Shown one piece after another: positions 7,366-16,672 of a stretch of 41,995 nt of DNA (positions within the stretch are counted from its first letter, which is position 1; every line of letters begins with the position of its first letter). The position numbers and the translations under genes are program-made. Under the pieces are notes generated by a model, which was not told the DNA's origin, made no database searches, and saw nothing but the letters and a program-made list of their open reading frames with translations. Source of the DNA: Oscillospiraceae bacterium (GTDB lineage: Bacteria; Bacillota; Clostridia; Oscillospirales; UBA929); NCBI GenBank assembly GCA_009777255.1, contig WRMG01000008.1, positions 1-41,995 on the forward strand, in the 5' to 3' direction.

Positions 7366-8350
7366 AAGCTACCGCCGCGCGGGCGTCGATATAGAGGCGG
7401 GATACCGCGCGGTGGAACAGATAAAGCGTTTTGCCGGACGTACAGCTACGTTGGGCGCGCTGGGAGGCTTGGGCAGCTTCGGCGGCCTGTTTATGCCCGA
7501 TTTGTCAGGTATGCGGGAGCCTGTGCTTGCCGCCGGCACCGACGGCGTCGGCACAAAGCTGAAGCTCGCGTTTTTGCTCGACAAGCATGACACGGTCGGT
7601 ATTGACTGCGTGGCTATGTGCGTGAACGATATTATTTGCTGCGGCGCCAAGCCGCTGTTTTTCCTCGACTATCTGGCCGCCGGTAAAACCGTGCCGGAGC
7701 GCGCCGCCGCGATTGTATCCGGCGTGGCGGAGGGCTGTTTGCAGGCGGGATGCGCGCTTATCGGAGGCGAAACCGCCGAGATGCCCGGGTTCTATCCCGA
7801 TAACGAATACGATCTGGCGGGCTTTGCCGTGGGAATCGTTGAGAAGTCCGGCATAATTGACGGCGGCGGGACGCGGCCGGGCGACGTTTTGATCGCTTTG
7901 CCGTCGTCGGGGCTGCACAGCAACGGGTTTTCGCTGGCGCGGTCGGTGCTTGACCTGTCCGACCGGGCATTGGCGGAGGAGCTGCTCACGCCGACGAAAA
8001 TATATGTGAAGCCGATACTCGCGCTACTGGGTGCGGTGGATGTCGGCGGGATTTCCCATATTACCGGCGGCGGGTTTTATGAGAATCTGCCCCGTATGCT
8101 GAAGCCGGGGCTGACCGCGCGGGTGGAAAAGGCGGCGGTCCGCACGCCGGACATCTTCCTGCGGCTGCGGAGTGAGGGCGATATTCCCGACGGTGACATG
8201 TGGAACACCTTTAACATGGGGGTGGGCATGGCTGTCGCCGTGCCGTCGGCGCAGGTCTGCGCGGCGCTTGAGGTTCTGCGCGAGCAAGGCGAGGAGGCGT
8301 ATGTCTGCGGGGAGGTCGTCAAAGGCGACGACGGGGTTTTGCTATGGTGA
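7352..8350 (+). CDS. purM: Phosphoribosylformylglycinamidine cyclo-ligase PurM (AIR synthase)
   Basis: The product has 332 residues. It closes the imidazole ring of FGAM with ATP to give AIR. The GTDGVGTK nucleotide-binding motif, ALIGGETAEMPG and the SSGLHSNGFSLAR signature are in the expected order. ATG 7352 is chosen because AGGAGG lies 8-13 bp upstream and the homologous start (MAQNESYRRAGVDIEAG) follows; the much longer open frame upstream is a shadow of purF. Start and stop both overlap the neighbours (14 bp with purF, 7 bp with purN). Confidence 0.97.
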   Translation: MAQNESYRRAGVDIEAGYRAVEQIKRFAGRTATLGALGGLGSFGGLFMPDLSGMREPVLAAGTDGVGTKLKLAFLLDKHDTVGIDCVAMCVNDIICCGAKPLFFLDYLAAGKTVPERAAAIVSGVAEGCLQAGCALIGGETAEMPGFYPDNEYDLAGFAVGIVEKSGIIDGGGTRPGDVLIALPSSGLHSNGFSLARSVLDLSDRALAEELLTPTKIYVKPILALLGAVDVGGISHITGGGFYENLPRMLKPGLTARVEKAAVRTPDIFLRLRSEGDIPDGDMWNTFNMGVGMAVAVPSAQVCAALEVLREQGEEAYVCGEVVKGDDGVLLW

Positions 8351-8940
8351 GAACCGCGGTGCTGGTCAGCGGCGGCGGCACAAACTTACAGGCCCTTATC
8401 GACGCGAAGGAGAGGGGAGAGATGCCCCATGTCGGCCTTTCGCTCGTCGTATCGGGTACGCCGGGCGCCTATGCGCTGGCGCGGGCGGCGCGGGCGGGGA
8501 TACCGTCCGTCACGGCGGCGCGGCGCGGCTATCCGGATCAAGCCGCCTATGACAGAGCGCTGGTGGAAATTTTGCGGGCAAGGGACATAGAATGTGTCGT
8601 GTTGGCCGGGTTTCTTACGATTTTGGGCGAGGGATTTATTTCGGCGTACCGCGGCAGGATACTTAACATACATCCGAGCCTTATACCGGCCTTCTGCGGA
8701 AAAGGGATGTACGGCCTCAAGGTACATGAGGCCGCGCTCGCGCGCGGCGTGAAGCTGGCCGGCGCGACGGTGCATCTCGCCGATGAAACGCCCGACGGCG
8801 GCGAGATACTGGCGCAGAAAGCTGTGGAGGTGCTGGACGGCGATACGCCCGAAACGCTTCAGCGGCGCGTTATGGAACAGGCCGAGTGGGTGCTGCTGCC
8901 CCGTACGCTGGAGCAGCTATGTGAGAGGTGGTCGCAATGA
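8344..8940 (+). CDS. purN: Phosphoribosylglycinamide formyltransferase PurN
   Basis: The product has 198 residues. It transfers formyl from 10-formyltetrahydrofolate to GAR. The LVSGGGTNLQAL phosphate-binding loop opens the protein. The catalytic residues Asn108 and His110 (LNIHPSL) and Asp151 (ADETPDGG) are all present. It starts inside the purM end and finishes with an ATGA overlap into purD. Use of PurN and not PurT points to folate-dependent formylation. Confidence 0.96.
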   Translation: MVRTAVLVSGGGTNLQALIDAKERGEMPHVGLSLVVSGTPGAYALARAARAGIPSVTAARRGYPDQAAYDRALVEILRARDIECVVLAGFLTILGEGFISAYRGRILNIHPSLIPAFCGKGMYGLKVHEAALARGVKLAGATVHLADETPDGGEILAQKAVEVLDGDTPETLQRRVMEQAEWVLLPRTLEQLCERWSQ

Positions 8941-10202
8941 AGCTGATGGTAATTGGTTCCGGCGGGCGTGAACACGCGCTTATACGCAAGCTCAGGGAGA
9001 ATCCGGCGGTCACGCGGATTTACGCGCTGCCGGGTAACGGCGGCATGGCGCCTGACGCCGAATGTGTCCCGATTTCCGCCGAGGATTTGGACGGCGCCGC
9101 CGCGTTCGCGCTGCGGGAACGCGTTGATTTTGCCGTGGTCGCGCCGGACGGCCCGCTCTGTCTTGGGATGGTTGACAGGCTGGAGGAGTCGGGTATTCCG
9201 TCGTTCGGGCCGCGCAAAAACGCGGCTGTTATTGAGGGCAGCAAGCTGTTCGCCAAGGAGCTTATGCGCAAATACGGTATCCCGACGGCGGAATACCGTT
9301 CGTTTGACCGGCATGAAGAGGCGCTTGAGTATTTGCGCGGCGTTTCTTTTCCGCGGGTGGTAAAGGCGGACGGGCTTGCGCTGGGCAAGGGCGTGCGCGT
9401 CTGCCAGACGCGGGAAGAGGCCGAGCAGGCCGTCCGCGCCATGATGGAAGAGCGTATCTTCGGCGACAGCGGCAATACCGTTGTTGTGGAGGAATGTCTT
9501 GCGGGGCCGGAGGTCAGCGTGCTGTGCTTTACCGACGGCGAGACGTTAAAGCCTATGGTCAGCGCCATGGACCATAAGCGGGCGCTGGACGGCGATTTGG
9601 GCTTGAATACCGGCGGGATGGGCGTTGTCGCGCCCAATCCGTTCTATACGCCGGAGATTGCCGGAGAGTGTATGCGGACGATTTTTTTGCCCACGGTGCG
9701 CGCGATGAAAGCCGAGGGGCGAACCTTTAAGGGATGTCTGTACTTCGGCCTGATGCTGACCGCGGACGGGCCTAAGGTTATCGAATACAACTGCCGTTTC
9801 GGGGACCCCGAAGCGCAGGCGGTGCTGAAGCTGCTTGAAAGCGATTTACTGGACATAATGGTTGCCGTTCGGGAGGGGACGCTGGCGCGAACGCCGGTTG
9901 AGTTTTCGAGGGAACACGCCTGCTGCGTGATCGCAGCTTCCGGCGGGTATCCTGAAGCGTATGAAACGGGCTTCCCCGTAGCCGTACAAAATACCGGCGG
10001 CGCGTTCATCGACTATGCCGGAGTGAAGCGCGGCGGCGATGCTTTATATACCGCCGGAGGGCGTGTGCTGAGTGTGACGGCCACGGCTCCGACGCTGCCG
10101 GAGGCGGCCGGCGCGGCTTATCAGGCAATGGACGGCGTTCATTTTGAGGGTATGCGGTTCAGGCGCGACATCGGGAAACGCGCCATGGAGGAGAGAGTAT
10201 GA
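8937..10202 (+). CDS. purD: Phosphoribosylamine-glycine ligase PurD
   Basis: The product has 421 residues and is an ATP-grasp enzyme that joins phosphoribosylamine and glycine to give GAR. The N-terminal GSGGREHAL motif, the ATP-grasp core (VVKADGLALGKGV) and the metal-binding end (YNCRFGDPEAQ) are present. ATG 8937 is chosen because it overlaps the purN stop as ATGA and GAGAGG lies 10 bp upstream; an in-frame GTG at 8928 is less likely. It is placed after purN and not after purH as in many Clostridia, since purH is absent here. Confidence 0.97.
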   Translation: MKLMVIGSGGREHALIRKLRENPAVTRIYALPGNGGMAPDAECVPISAEDLDGAAAFALRERVDFAVVAPDGPLCLGMVDRLEESGIPSFGPRKNAAVIEGSKLFAKELMRKYGIPTAEYRSFDRHEEALEYLRGVSFPRVVKADGLALGKGVRVCQTREEAEQAVRAMMEERIFGDSGNTVVVEECLAGPEVSVLCFTDGETLKPMVSAMDHKRALDGDLGLNTGGMGVVAPNPFYTPEIAGECMRTIFLPTVRAMKAEGRTFKGCLYFGLMLTADGPKVIEYNCRFGDPEAQAVLKLLESDLLDIMVAVREGTLARTPVEFSREHACCVIAASGGYPEAYETGFPVAVQNTGGAFIDYAGVKRGGDALYTAGGRVLSVTATAPTLPEAAGAAYQAMDGVHFEGMRFRRDIGKRAMEERV

Positions 10203-13200
10203 GTGTCAGGCGGCTGTATGTGGAAAAGCGCGAGCCCTATCGTCAGGAGGCGGCCGCGCTTGCGCGGCAGCTGCGGGAGCTGCCGCGGATGGAGAGCCTT
10301 AAAGGGCTGCGAGTACTTAACCGTTACGACGTGGAGGGCTTGGGCGAAGCGGAATTTAAGGCGAGCGTTCCGGTGGTATTTTCGGAACCGCAGGTGGACC
10401 GCGTATACGATGAGCTGCCGGAGTGGGACGGCGCTGTGTTCGCGGTTGAGGCTCTGCCCGGGCAGTTTGACCAGCGCGCGGATTCCTGCGCCGAGTGTAT
10501 CCAGCTGCTCTGCGGCGGCGAGCGTCCGGCGGTGAGCGCCGCTAAGGTTTATCTGCTGGAGGGCGCGTTATCTGAAGAACAGCTCAGCCGCGTTAAAGCC
10601 TATATCGTCAACCCGATAGAGACGCATGAAACGGGCTTGGCGCCCCGTGAAACTCTGGCCTCGCCGACGGAGCCGGCGCCCGATGTGGAGATATTGCGCG
10701 GGTTTACGGAGCTTGAGGGCGACGCGCTGGACGAATGGGTCAAAGCCCGCGGGTTTGCGATGGATACGGATGATATTTTGCTGTGCCGTCAATATTTCAG
10801 GGAGGAAAAACGACCTCCAACGCTGACGGAGCTGCGCATGATCGACGCGTATTGGTCCGACCACTGCCGCCACACGACCTTTCACACGGTTCTGGACGAG
10901 CTGGGGTTTGAACACCCTAAGGCGCGGGCGGCGTTTGAGCGTTATCTCTCGATACGGCGGGAAATGGGGCTTGACGGCTCGCGCGTCACGCTGATGGACA
11001 TGGCGACAATCGGCGCGCGCAAGCTGAAACGGGACGGAAAGCTGGCCGATCTGGACGAATCTGAGGAGATCAACGCCTGTTCGGTTAAAATAGACGCGGT
11101 CGTGGACGGCAGGCCCGAGCCGTGGCTGCTGATGTTCAAGAACGAGACGCATAACCACCCCACCGAGATCGAGCCGTTCGGCGGCGCCGCAACCTGTGTC
11201 GGCGGCGCGATACGGGACCCGCTCTCAGGGCGCGGATATGTGTTCGGGGCGGTTCGCGTCACCGGCGCGGGCGACCCGACGTCGTCCGAAACACTGCCCG
11301 GCAAACTGCCCCAGCGCAAAATCTGCGTGATGGCGGCGGCGGGCTTCAGCAGCTACGGCAACCAGATCGGGCTGGCCACGGGGCTGGTTGACGAGATGTA
11401 TCATCCCGGCTATGTAGCGAAGCGCTTGGAGATCGGCGCCGTGCTGGGGGCGGCTCCGGCAAGCCATGTGCGCCGCGAGCGCCCGGCGCCCGGGGACGTT
11501 GTGGTGCTGGTCGGCGGACGTACCGGCCGCGACGGCGTCGGGGGCGCCACCGGCTCCTCAAAGGCGCACAGCATAGAGAGCCTGGCCGTCTGCGGCGCGG
11601 AGGTGCAAAAAGGCAACGCTCCGGCGGAGCGCAAATTGCAGCGGCTGTTCCGCGATCCGAAGACGGCGCGGCTGATAAAACGCTGTAACGATTTCGGCGC
11701 GGGCGGCGTGTCGGTGGCGATAGGGGAGCTGGCGGACGGCCTGATAATTGATTTGGACGCCGTTCTTAAAAAATACGACGGGCTGGACGGCACCGAGCTG
11801 GCCCTCAGTGAGAGCCAGGAACGCATGGCGGTCGCGCTGGCATCTGAGGACGCGGCGCTGTTCATGGAAAAAGCCAAGGCTGAAAACCTAGAGGCCGCTG
11901 TCGTAGCGGAGGTGACGGAGCGGCCGCGGCTCGTCATGCGCTGGCGCGGGAAAACCGTCTGCGATATTTCGCGGGATTTCCTTAACACCAACGGTTCGGA
12001 AAAACGCGCGCGGGCGTTTGTCGGCGCGCCGCTGCCGGAGAAGCGTGAGGCGGCCGGCAATACGCTGCGCGAACGGCTTGCGGCTCATATGGCTGATTTG
12101 AACCTGTGCGGCAAACGGGGGCTTGTGGAGTGTTTTGACAGCACGATCGGCGCGGGCACGGTTCTCATGCCATACGGCGGGCGGTATCAGGATACACCGG
12201 CGCAGGCGCTGGTGATGAAGCTGCCCGTTAGCGGCGAAACTACGACATGCGCCGGAATGAGCTATGCCTGCGACCCGGCGCTGCTCGCCCGCGACCCGTA
12301 TCTGGGCGCGTATACCGCCGTGCGCGAAAGCGTGAGGAAGCTGATCGCCGCCGGTTTTACGCGCTCTAAAATGTGGCTGACCTTTCAGGAATACTTTGAG
12401 CGTCTGCGCGGCGAGCCCGCGCGATGGGGCAAGCCTGCGGCGGCACTGCTGGGCGCGCTGGACGCGCAGCTGGACTTGGGCGTTGCCGCGATCGGCGGCA
12501 AGGACAGCATGTCCGGCAGCTTTGAAAATTTGGATGTTCCGCCGACGCTGTGCAGCTTCGCGGTGGGAGCGGCGGAGGTTGACGGCGTTATATCGCCGGA
12601 GCTTAAGAGGACCGGCTCACATCTTACGTGGGTTGAGGATATGGAAGCCGCGGAACGGCTTATCGCGGAAAAGCGCGTACTGTCCTGTTGGGCCGTGGGA
12701 GCCGGCGGCCTCGCGGAGGGGCTGTGCAAGATGGCGTTCGGCAACAGGATCGGCGTCCGCGTCACGGCGGATTTGGACCTGTTTGTAAGACGCGACGGTT
12801 TTATTATCGAAACGGAAACGGCGTGCATGGAGGGCGTTGCGCTCGGTGTTACCACCGGACATCCGGCATTTGAGGCGGAGGGGGAGAGCGTTGCGCTGGA
12901 AGAGATTTACGCCGCGTACTCGGCCCGGCTCGAAAGCGTATATCCCGTCGCGGACGGCGGCGATGCTTCGATACCGGCGCTCAAATCAAACGCCGCGCCC
13001 GCCGTACGGACGGGAGGGCGCGTAACCCGCCCGAAAGCACTGATTCCGGTTTTTCCCGGGACCAACTGCGAGTATGACACGGCGAGAGCGCTGAAAAAAG
13101 CCGGCGCGGAACCGGTCATTCTGGTCGTCAACAACCTGACGCCGTCCGCCGTCGGCGATAGTGTTATCCTGATGGAAAAAGAGATACGCGCCAGCCAGAT

Positions 13201-13825
13201 GATCGTTCTGCCGGGGGGCTTTTCCGGCGGCGACGAGCCTGACGGCGCAGGGAAATTCATTGTCAGCTTTTTCCGCAACCCCCGCGTGCAGGAGGCGGTA
13301 AACGGGCTTCTGTATGTCAGGGACGGGCTGATGTTGGGCATCTGCAACGGTTTTCAGGCACTGGTCAAGCTGGGGCTTGTCCCGTTCGGCGAAATACGCG
13401 GCGCGGAAGCGCATACGCCCACGCTGACCCGCAACGGGATCGGGCGGCATCAGAGCCGATTGATTCAAACGCGCATCGTTTCGAGGCTGTCGCCATGGTT
13501 CAGCCTGTGCGAAACGGGAGAAATCCACACGGTCGCCGTTTCACACGGGGAGGGGCGGTTTGTGTGCGGGGAGGAGCTGCTGTGCGATATGGCGGAAAAG
13601 GGCCAGATCGTCGCGCAATATGTGGACTTGGACGGCAATCCGGCGTCACAAACGCCCCATAACCCGAACGGCTCCGTCTGGGCGATAGAGGGCGTCAGTT
13701 CGCCGGACGGGCGCGTTTTGGGTAAAATGGGACATTCCGAGCGCGCGGGTTACGGGCTGTATAAAAATGTGCCTGGACAGTTTGACCAAAAGCTGTTCGC
13801 GGGCGGCACGCGGTATTTCAGCTGA
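10199..13825 (+). CDS. purL: Phosphoribosylformylglycinamidine synthase PurL, single-chain large form
   Basis: The product has 1208 residues. It converts FGAR and glutamine to FGAM with ATP. It is the fused form found in proteobacteria and many Clostridia, so separate purQ and purS are not needed. An N-terminal PurS-like region and linker are followed by two AIR-synthase-like halves (NETHNHPTEIEPFGGAATC in the first, AAIGGKDSMSGSF in the second). The C-terminal class I glutaminase has Cys1049 in LGICNGFQAL and a later AVSHGEGRF histidine. It overlaps purD by 4 bp. Its last 8 bp overlap the stop of a leftward small gene, which closes the operon. Confidence 0.97.
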   Translation: MSVRRLYVEKREPYRQEAAALARQLRELPRMESLKGLRVLNRYDVEGLGEAEFKASVPVVFSEPQVDRVYDELPEWDGAVFAVEALPGQFDQRADSCAECIQLLCGGERPAVSAAKVYLLEGALSEEQLSRVKAYIVNPIETHETGLAPRETLASPTEPAPDVEILRGFTELEGDALDEWVKARGFAMDTDDILLCRQYFREEKRPPTLTELRMIDAYWSDHCRHTTFHTVLDELGFEHPKARAAFERYLSIRREMGLDGSRVTLMDMATIGARKLKRDGKLADLDESEEINACSVKIDAVVDGRPEPWLLMFKNETHNHPTEIEPFGGAATCVGGAIRDPLSGRGYVFGAVRVTGAGDPTSSETLPGKLPQRKICVMAAAGFSSYGNQIGLATGLVDEMYHPGYVAKRLEIGAVLGAAPASHVRRERPAPGDVVVLVGGRTGRDGVGGATGSSKAHSIESLAVCGAEVQKGNAPAERKLQRLFRDPKTARLIKRCNDFGAGGVSVAIGELADGLIIDLDAVLKKYDGLDGTELALSESQERMAVALASEDAALFMEKAKAENLEAAVVAEVTERPRLVMRWRGKTVCDISRDFLNTNGSEKRARAFVGAPLPEKREAAGNTLRERLAAHMADLNLCGKRGLVECFDSTIGAGTVLMPYGGRYQDTPAQALVMKLPVSGETTTCAGMSYACDPALLARDPYLGAYTAVRESVRKLIAAGFTRSKMWLTFQEYFERLRGEPARWGKPAAALLGALDAQLDLGVAAIGGKDSMSGSFENLDVPPTLCSFAVGAAEVDGVISPELKRTGSHLTWVEDMEAAERLIAEKRVLSCWAVGAGGLAEGLCKMAFGNRIGVRVTADLDLFVRRDGFIIETETACMEGVALGVTTGHPAFEAEGESVALEEIYAAYSARLESVYPVADGGDASIPALKSNAAPAVRTGGRVTRPKALIPVFPGTNCEYDTARALKKAGAEPVILVVNNLTPSAVGDSVILMEKEIRASQMIVLPGGFSGGDEPDGAGKFIVSFFRNPRVQEAVNGLLYVRDGLMLGICNGFQALVKLGLVPFGEIRGAEAHTPTLTRNGIGRHQSRLIQTRIVSRLSPWFSLCETGEIHTVAVSHGEGRFVCGEELLCDMAEKGQIVAQYVDLDGNPASQTPHNPNGSVWAIEGVSSPDGRVLGKMGHSERAGYGLYKNVPGQFDQKLFAGGTRYFS

Positions 13826-14006
13826 CCGCGTCGTGAAATTGCTTTGCGTTCATATCTTGCACAACAGTAACCTCGACCTTTTCGCCATAAAATTTCGCAA
13901 AAGGGTTTCTGACTATTTTTCCTGATTTAAGCGCCGTTTTCAACTCTCCAAAACCTTGCGGAGTATATTCAAAATCAGGCATTTCAAGTATTTCAGTTTT
14001 TTCCAT
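13818..14006 (-). CDS. Small antitoxin-like protein, partner of a BrnT-like remnant
   Basis: The product has 62 acidic-to-neutral residues and no firm family. The segment RNPFAKFYGEKVEVTVV resembles the (K/R)NP(Y/F)AK plus beta-strand pattern that I associate with small antitoxins encoded after BrnT-type toxins, but this is recall and not a search. A clear AAAGGAG precedes ATG 14006 and overlaps the stop codon of the truncated toxin frame, so the two are coupled. It is read leftward from the consensus promoter at 14168-14196 and its stop overlaps the end of purL. Real gene likely; function uncertain. Confidence 0.6.
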   Translation of the reverse strand: MEKTEILEMPDFEYTPQGFGELKTALKSGKIVRNPFAKFYGEKVEVTVVQDMNAKQFHDAVS

Positions 14007-14011
14007 AGAAA

Positions 14012-14134
14012 TTACTCCTTTTCATAATATTCGGTTTCTGTTTTGGTCGGTTTTCTTGCGGAAATAATTCTGATAACCGTGTCACTCTCACGGTAACAAT
14101 GGCAAACGATCAAAAAATTAGACAGCTGTGACAT
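14012..14134 (-). pseudogene. C-terminal half of a BrnT-like toxin (5'-truncated)
   Basis: A leftward 40-codon frame (ATG 14134 to TAA 14012) reads MSQLSNFLIVCHCYRES then VIRIISARKPT and ETEYYEKE. This matches the C-terminal half of BrnT-family RNase toxins, which end in a strand pair followed by the (I)RIISARKAT..E...Y motif. A TAG at 14144-14146 closes the frame upstream. The N-terminal half with its catalytic residues is absent; the trpF gene starts being read only 90 bp further on. It is too short for the ORF size cut-off. It stands directly before the antitoxin-like gene, the usual toxin-first BrnT order. Inactive as a toxin by inference. Confidence 0.6.
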
Positions 14135-14167
14135 TCCTAACAACTATTACTATCAGTTTACATTACT

Positions 14168-14196
14168 ATTATACATCACAACTTCGCAAATGTCAA
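14168..14196 (-). promoter_or_regulatory. Perfect consensus sigma-A promoter, leftward
   Basis: On the minus strand, TTGACA (14196-14191), a 17-bp spacer and TATAAT (14173-14168) match consensus at every position. Transcription should start near 14161 and read the BrnT-like fragment and the antitoxin-like gene. The promoter lies between those genes and the 3' end of trpF. Confidence 0.85.
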
Positions 14197-14232
14197 TCAA
14201 AACTCCCGCTATACTTGGAAGTAGCTGACTTT

Positions 14233-14847
14233 CTAGCTTCGCTGTTTTCTACCCCTTACAGCCTCGACAATTCTTAAAATCTTCCCCGCGTCCTTTTTGC
14301 CGTCTGTCTCTGCGCCGCTGCTGACGTCTATGCAGTAAGGGGCAAGCGTCCGCAGCGCTTCGGAGATATTCCCGAGTCCAAGCCCGCCGGCCAGAAAATA
14401 CGGCGGCCCGGCATAGCCCTTTAACGCCGCCCAATTAAAGACCCTGCCGGCGCCGCCGCGCCCGGCTGACAGCGCGTCGAACAGATAATAGTCCGCGCCC
14501 TCACGGAGCGGCGGCAGCGTATCCCCGACGCCGGCGGCTTTAATGACGGGGCAGCCCGTTTTCTCTTTCAGCTCCGCGATATACGCTTCATCCTCGTCGC
14601 CGTGCAGCTGCACTATGTCTATAACGCCGCTTCCATAAAGCCCCGCGATGAAATCCAGCTCCTGATTGACAAACACGCCGGCCGCCTTTATTTTCGGATC
14701 AAGGCGGTCTTTCAGCTGTGCCGCCGTTAAAGCGTCGAGCCGGCGTCGGCTGGATGCGAACACGAACCCGATAAAATCCGGCAGCGCGCGGTTCACGGCG
14801 TCTATGTCCTCCGCGCGGCTCAGCCCGCATATTTTTATTTTGCTCAT
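14233..14847 (-). CDS. trpF: Phosphoribosylanthranilate isomerase TrpF
   Basis: The product has 204 residues, a single-domain (beta/alpha)8 barrel that isomerises PRA to CdRP in tryptophan synthesis. The N-terminal KICGL motif carries the catalytic Cys7, and the catalytic aspartate is in LFDALSAGRGG. The phosphate-binding loop (LAGGLGLGNI) and the ending IDVSSGAE are typical. It is the last gene of the leftward operon. Its ATG overlaps the trpC stop as ATGA. Confidence 0.96.
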   Translation of the reverse strand: MSKIKICGLSRAEDIDAVNRALPDFIGFVFASSRRRLDALTAAQLKDRLDPKIKAAGVFVNQELDFIAGLYGSGVIDIVQLHGDEDEAYIAELKEKTGCPVIKAAGVGDTLPPLREGADYYLFDALSAGRGGAGRVFNWAALKGYAGPPYFLAGGLGLGNISEALRTLAPYCIDVSSGAETDGKKDAGKILRIVEAVRGRKQRS

Positions 14848-15629
14848 GTCCGGCCCCTCAACGCGTCCAGCGCCGCTCTCCTGTCGGGCGCTCTCATCAG
14901 CGCCTCTCCGATAAGAACGGCGTCAACGCCGCTTTGCCGCAGCAGCTCCACGTCATCGCGGCTGTTTATCCCGCTCTCGGACACGAAGATAATGTCCTTG
15001 GGCACAAGTTCGCGCAGCCGTATACTGTTTGACGTGTCAACCTCAAAGGTTTTAAGGTTGCGGTTGTTCACGCCTATTACGCGCGCGCCGGCGTTCAGCG
15101 CCATCTCAATCTCGCTCTCGTCGTGCGCCTCGACAAGGCAGGACAGCCCCAGCCCGTCGGCGACCTTGATATAGCGCGACAGCTCGGCGGGGGAGAGTAT
15201 CGCGCAGATCAGCAGCACCGCATCGGCTTTAATAATTTTTGCCTCGTATATCATATACTCGTCTACGGTGAAGTCCTTCCTCAAGAGCGGGATCGAAACG
15301 CTTTGGGCTATATCGCCGAGATACCGGTCGTCGCCCTGAAACCAAAACGGCTCGGTCAGTACTGAGATCGCCGCCGCGCCCGCCGCCGCGTATTCCTCCG
15401 CGATTTGCGCATACGGAAAATCCTCCGCGATGACACCCTTGGACGGCGACGCTTTCTTTATCTCGCATATAAAGCTGATCTCCTTTACACGCAGAGCCTG
15501 TTCAAACGGGAAGTCCCGTCCGGCGTCCGTCTGCTCCGCCATGCCTATGAGCTTATTCATAGGCATGGCTTGCTTTTTTTCGTTTATCCGCTCTCTTGTG
15601 CGCGCGGCGATGGTATCCAGAATGTTCAC
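14844..15629 (-). CDS. trpC: Indole-3-glycerol phosphate synthase TrpC
   Basis: The product has 261 residues. It decarboxylates and cyclises CdRP to indole-3-glycerol phosphate. The EIKKASPSKG motif (catalytic Lys), LLRKDF and GVNNRNL elements are in order. It starts with GTG at 15629, which overlaps the trpD stop by one base (TAGTG), and ends by overlapping trpF. It is not fused to TrpF, unlike in enterobacteria. Confidence 0.96.
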   Translation of the reverse strand: MNILDTIAARTRERINEKKQAMPMNKLIGMAEQTDAGRDFPFEQALRVKEISFICEIKKASPSKGVIAEDFPYAQIAEEYAAAGAAAISVLTEPFWFQGDDRYLGDIAQSVSIPLLRKDFTVDEYMIYEAKIIKADAVLLICAILSPAELSRYIKVADGLGLSCLVEAHDESEIEMALNAGARVIGVNNRNLKTFEVDTSNSIRLRELVPKDIIFVSESGINSRDDVELLRQSGVDAVLIGEALMRAPDRRAALDALRGRT

Positions 15630-16639
15630 TATTCGTTCGACCCCTTTATAAAATCCTCCAGCTTGCGCATGGCCTTGCCGCTGTCGATCAGCTCCTCGGC
15701 GACGCTTACGGTTTCGTGAATAGACTCATATTTTCCCGATATATACAGCGCGGCCGCGGAGTTCAACACGGCGGCGTCGCGCTTGGGGCCTTTCTCGCCG
15801 TTCAGAACCGAGCGCAGGATGGCGGCGTTTTCGGCCGGGGTGCCGCCGACAAGGTCCTCCTTTGCGCACCGTTTGAACCCGAACTGCTCCGGCGTGATCT
15901 CGTATGTGCGCAGCCAGCCGTTTTTTACCTCGCACAGCGTCGTGGGCGCGCTCATGGAGATCTCGTCAAGCCCGTCCTTACCATGGACCACAATCGCGTT
16001 TTTCACGTCGAGGTTCAGCAGCACCTTTGCCAGCGGCTCGACCAGCTCCCTGTCATAGACGCCCATAAGCTCCATATTCGCGCCCGCCGGATTGGTCAGC
16101 GGCCCGAGGATATTGAAAACCGTCCTGATTCCGAGTTCCTTTCTCACCGGCGCGACATACTTCATCGCTATATGATAGTTCTGCGCGAACAGGAAGCATA
16201 TTCCGATGTTCTTGAGCAGCTCCGTGCTTTTCTCCGGCGCGATATGGATATTCACGCCCAGCGCCTCCAGCACATCGGCCGAGCCGCATTTGCTGGACGC
16301 GCCGCGGTTCCCGTGTTTCGCCACGGGTACGCCCGCCGCCGCCGTGATGATCGCCGCCGTCGTGGATATGTTGAACGAATGGGAGCCGTCGCCGCCCGTG
16401 CCGACGATTTCCAGCGCGTCTACATGGTGCAGCAGCCGAACGCAGTGCTTGCGCATACCCGACGCCGACGCCGTTATCTCCTCTATAGTTTCGCCCTTCA
16501 GGCTGAGCGCCGTCAGATACGCGCTCATCTGCACCGGCGACGCCTCGCCGGTCATTATCTCATTCATCACCGTTTCCGCCGTTTCATACGACAAATCCTG
16601 CTTCTTTGACAGGGAGATGATTGCCTCTCTGATCTTCAT
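15629..16639 (-). CDS. trpD: Anthranilate phosphoribosyltransferase TrpD
   Basis: The product has 336 residues. It adds phosphoribose from PRPP to anthranilate. The GTGGDGSHSFNIST loop, KHGNRGASSKCGSADVLEALG and the NILGPLTNPA signature are intact. ATG 16639 is chosen over 16654 because GGAGG sits 8-12 bp upstream on the minus strand. It lies 33 bp after the transporter gene. It is the first step of the pathway encoded in this operon. No TrpE or TrpG is encoded with it, and no glutaminase domain is fused to it, so its substrate must come from elsewhere. Confidence 0.97.
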   Translation of the reverse strand: MKIREAIISLSKKQDLSYETAETVMNEIMTGEASPVQMSAYLTALSLKGETIEEITASASGMRKHCVRLLHHVDALEIVGTGGDGSHSFNISTTAAIITAAAGVPVAKHGNRGASSKCGSADVLEALGVNIHIAPEKSTELLKNIGICFLFAQNYHIAMKYVAPVRKELGIRTVFNILGPLTNPAGANMELMGVYDRELVEPLAKVLLNLDVKNAIVVHGKDGLDEISMSAPTTLCEVKNGWLRTYEITPEQFGFKRCAKEDLVGGTPAENAAILRSVLNGEKGPKRDAAVLNSAAALYISGKYESIHETVSVAEELIDSGKAMRKLEDFIKGSNE

Positions 16640-16672
16640 TATATTTTCCTCCATAATAATTATTTTTTGAGT

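Noticed and set aside
14220-14260. Terminator after trpF
   Set aside because: Only a weak AGCT-flanked structure is seen, without a U-tract.
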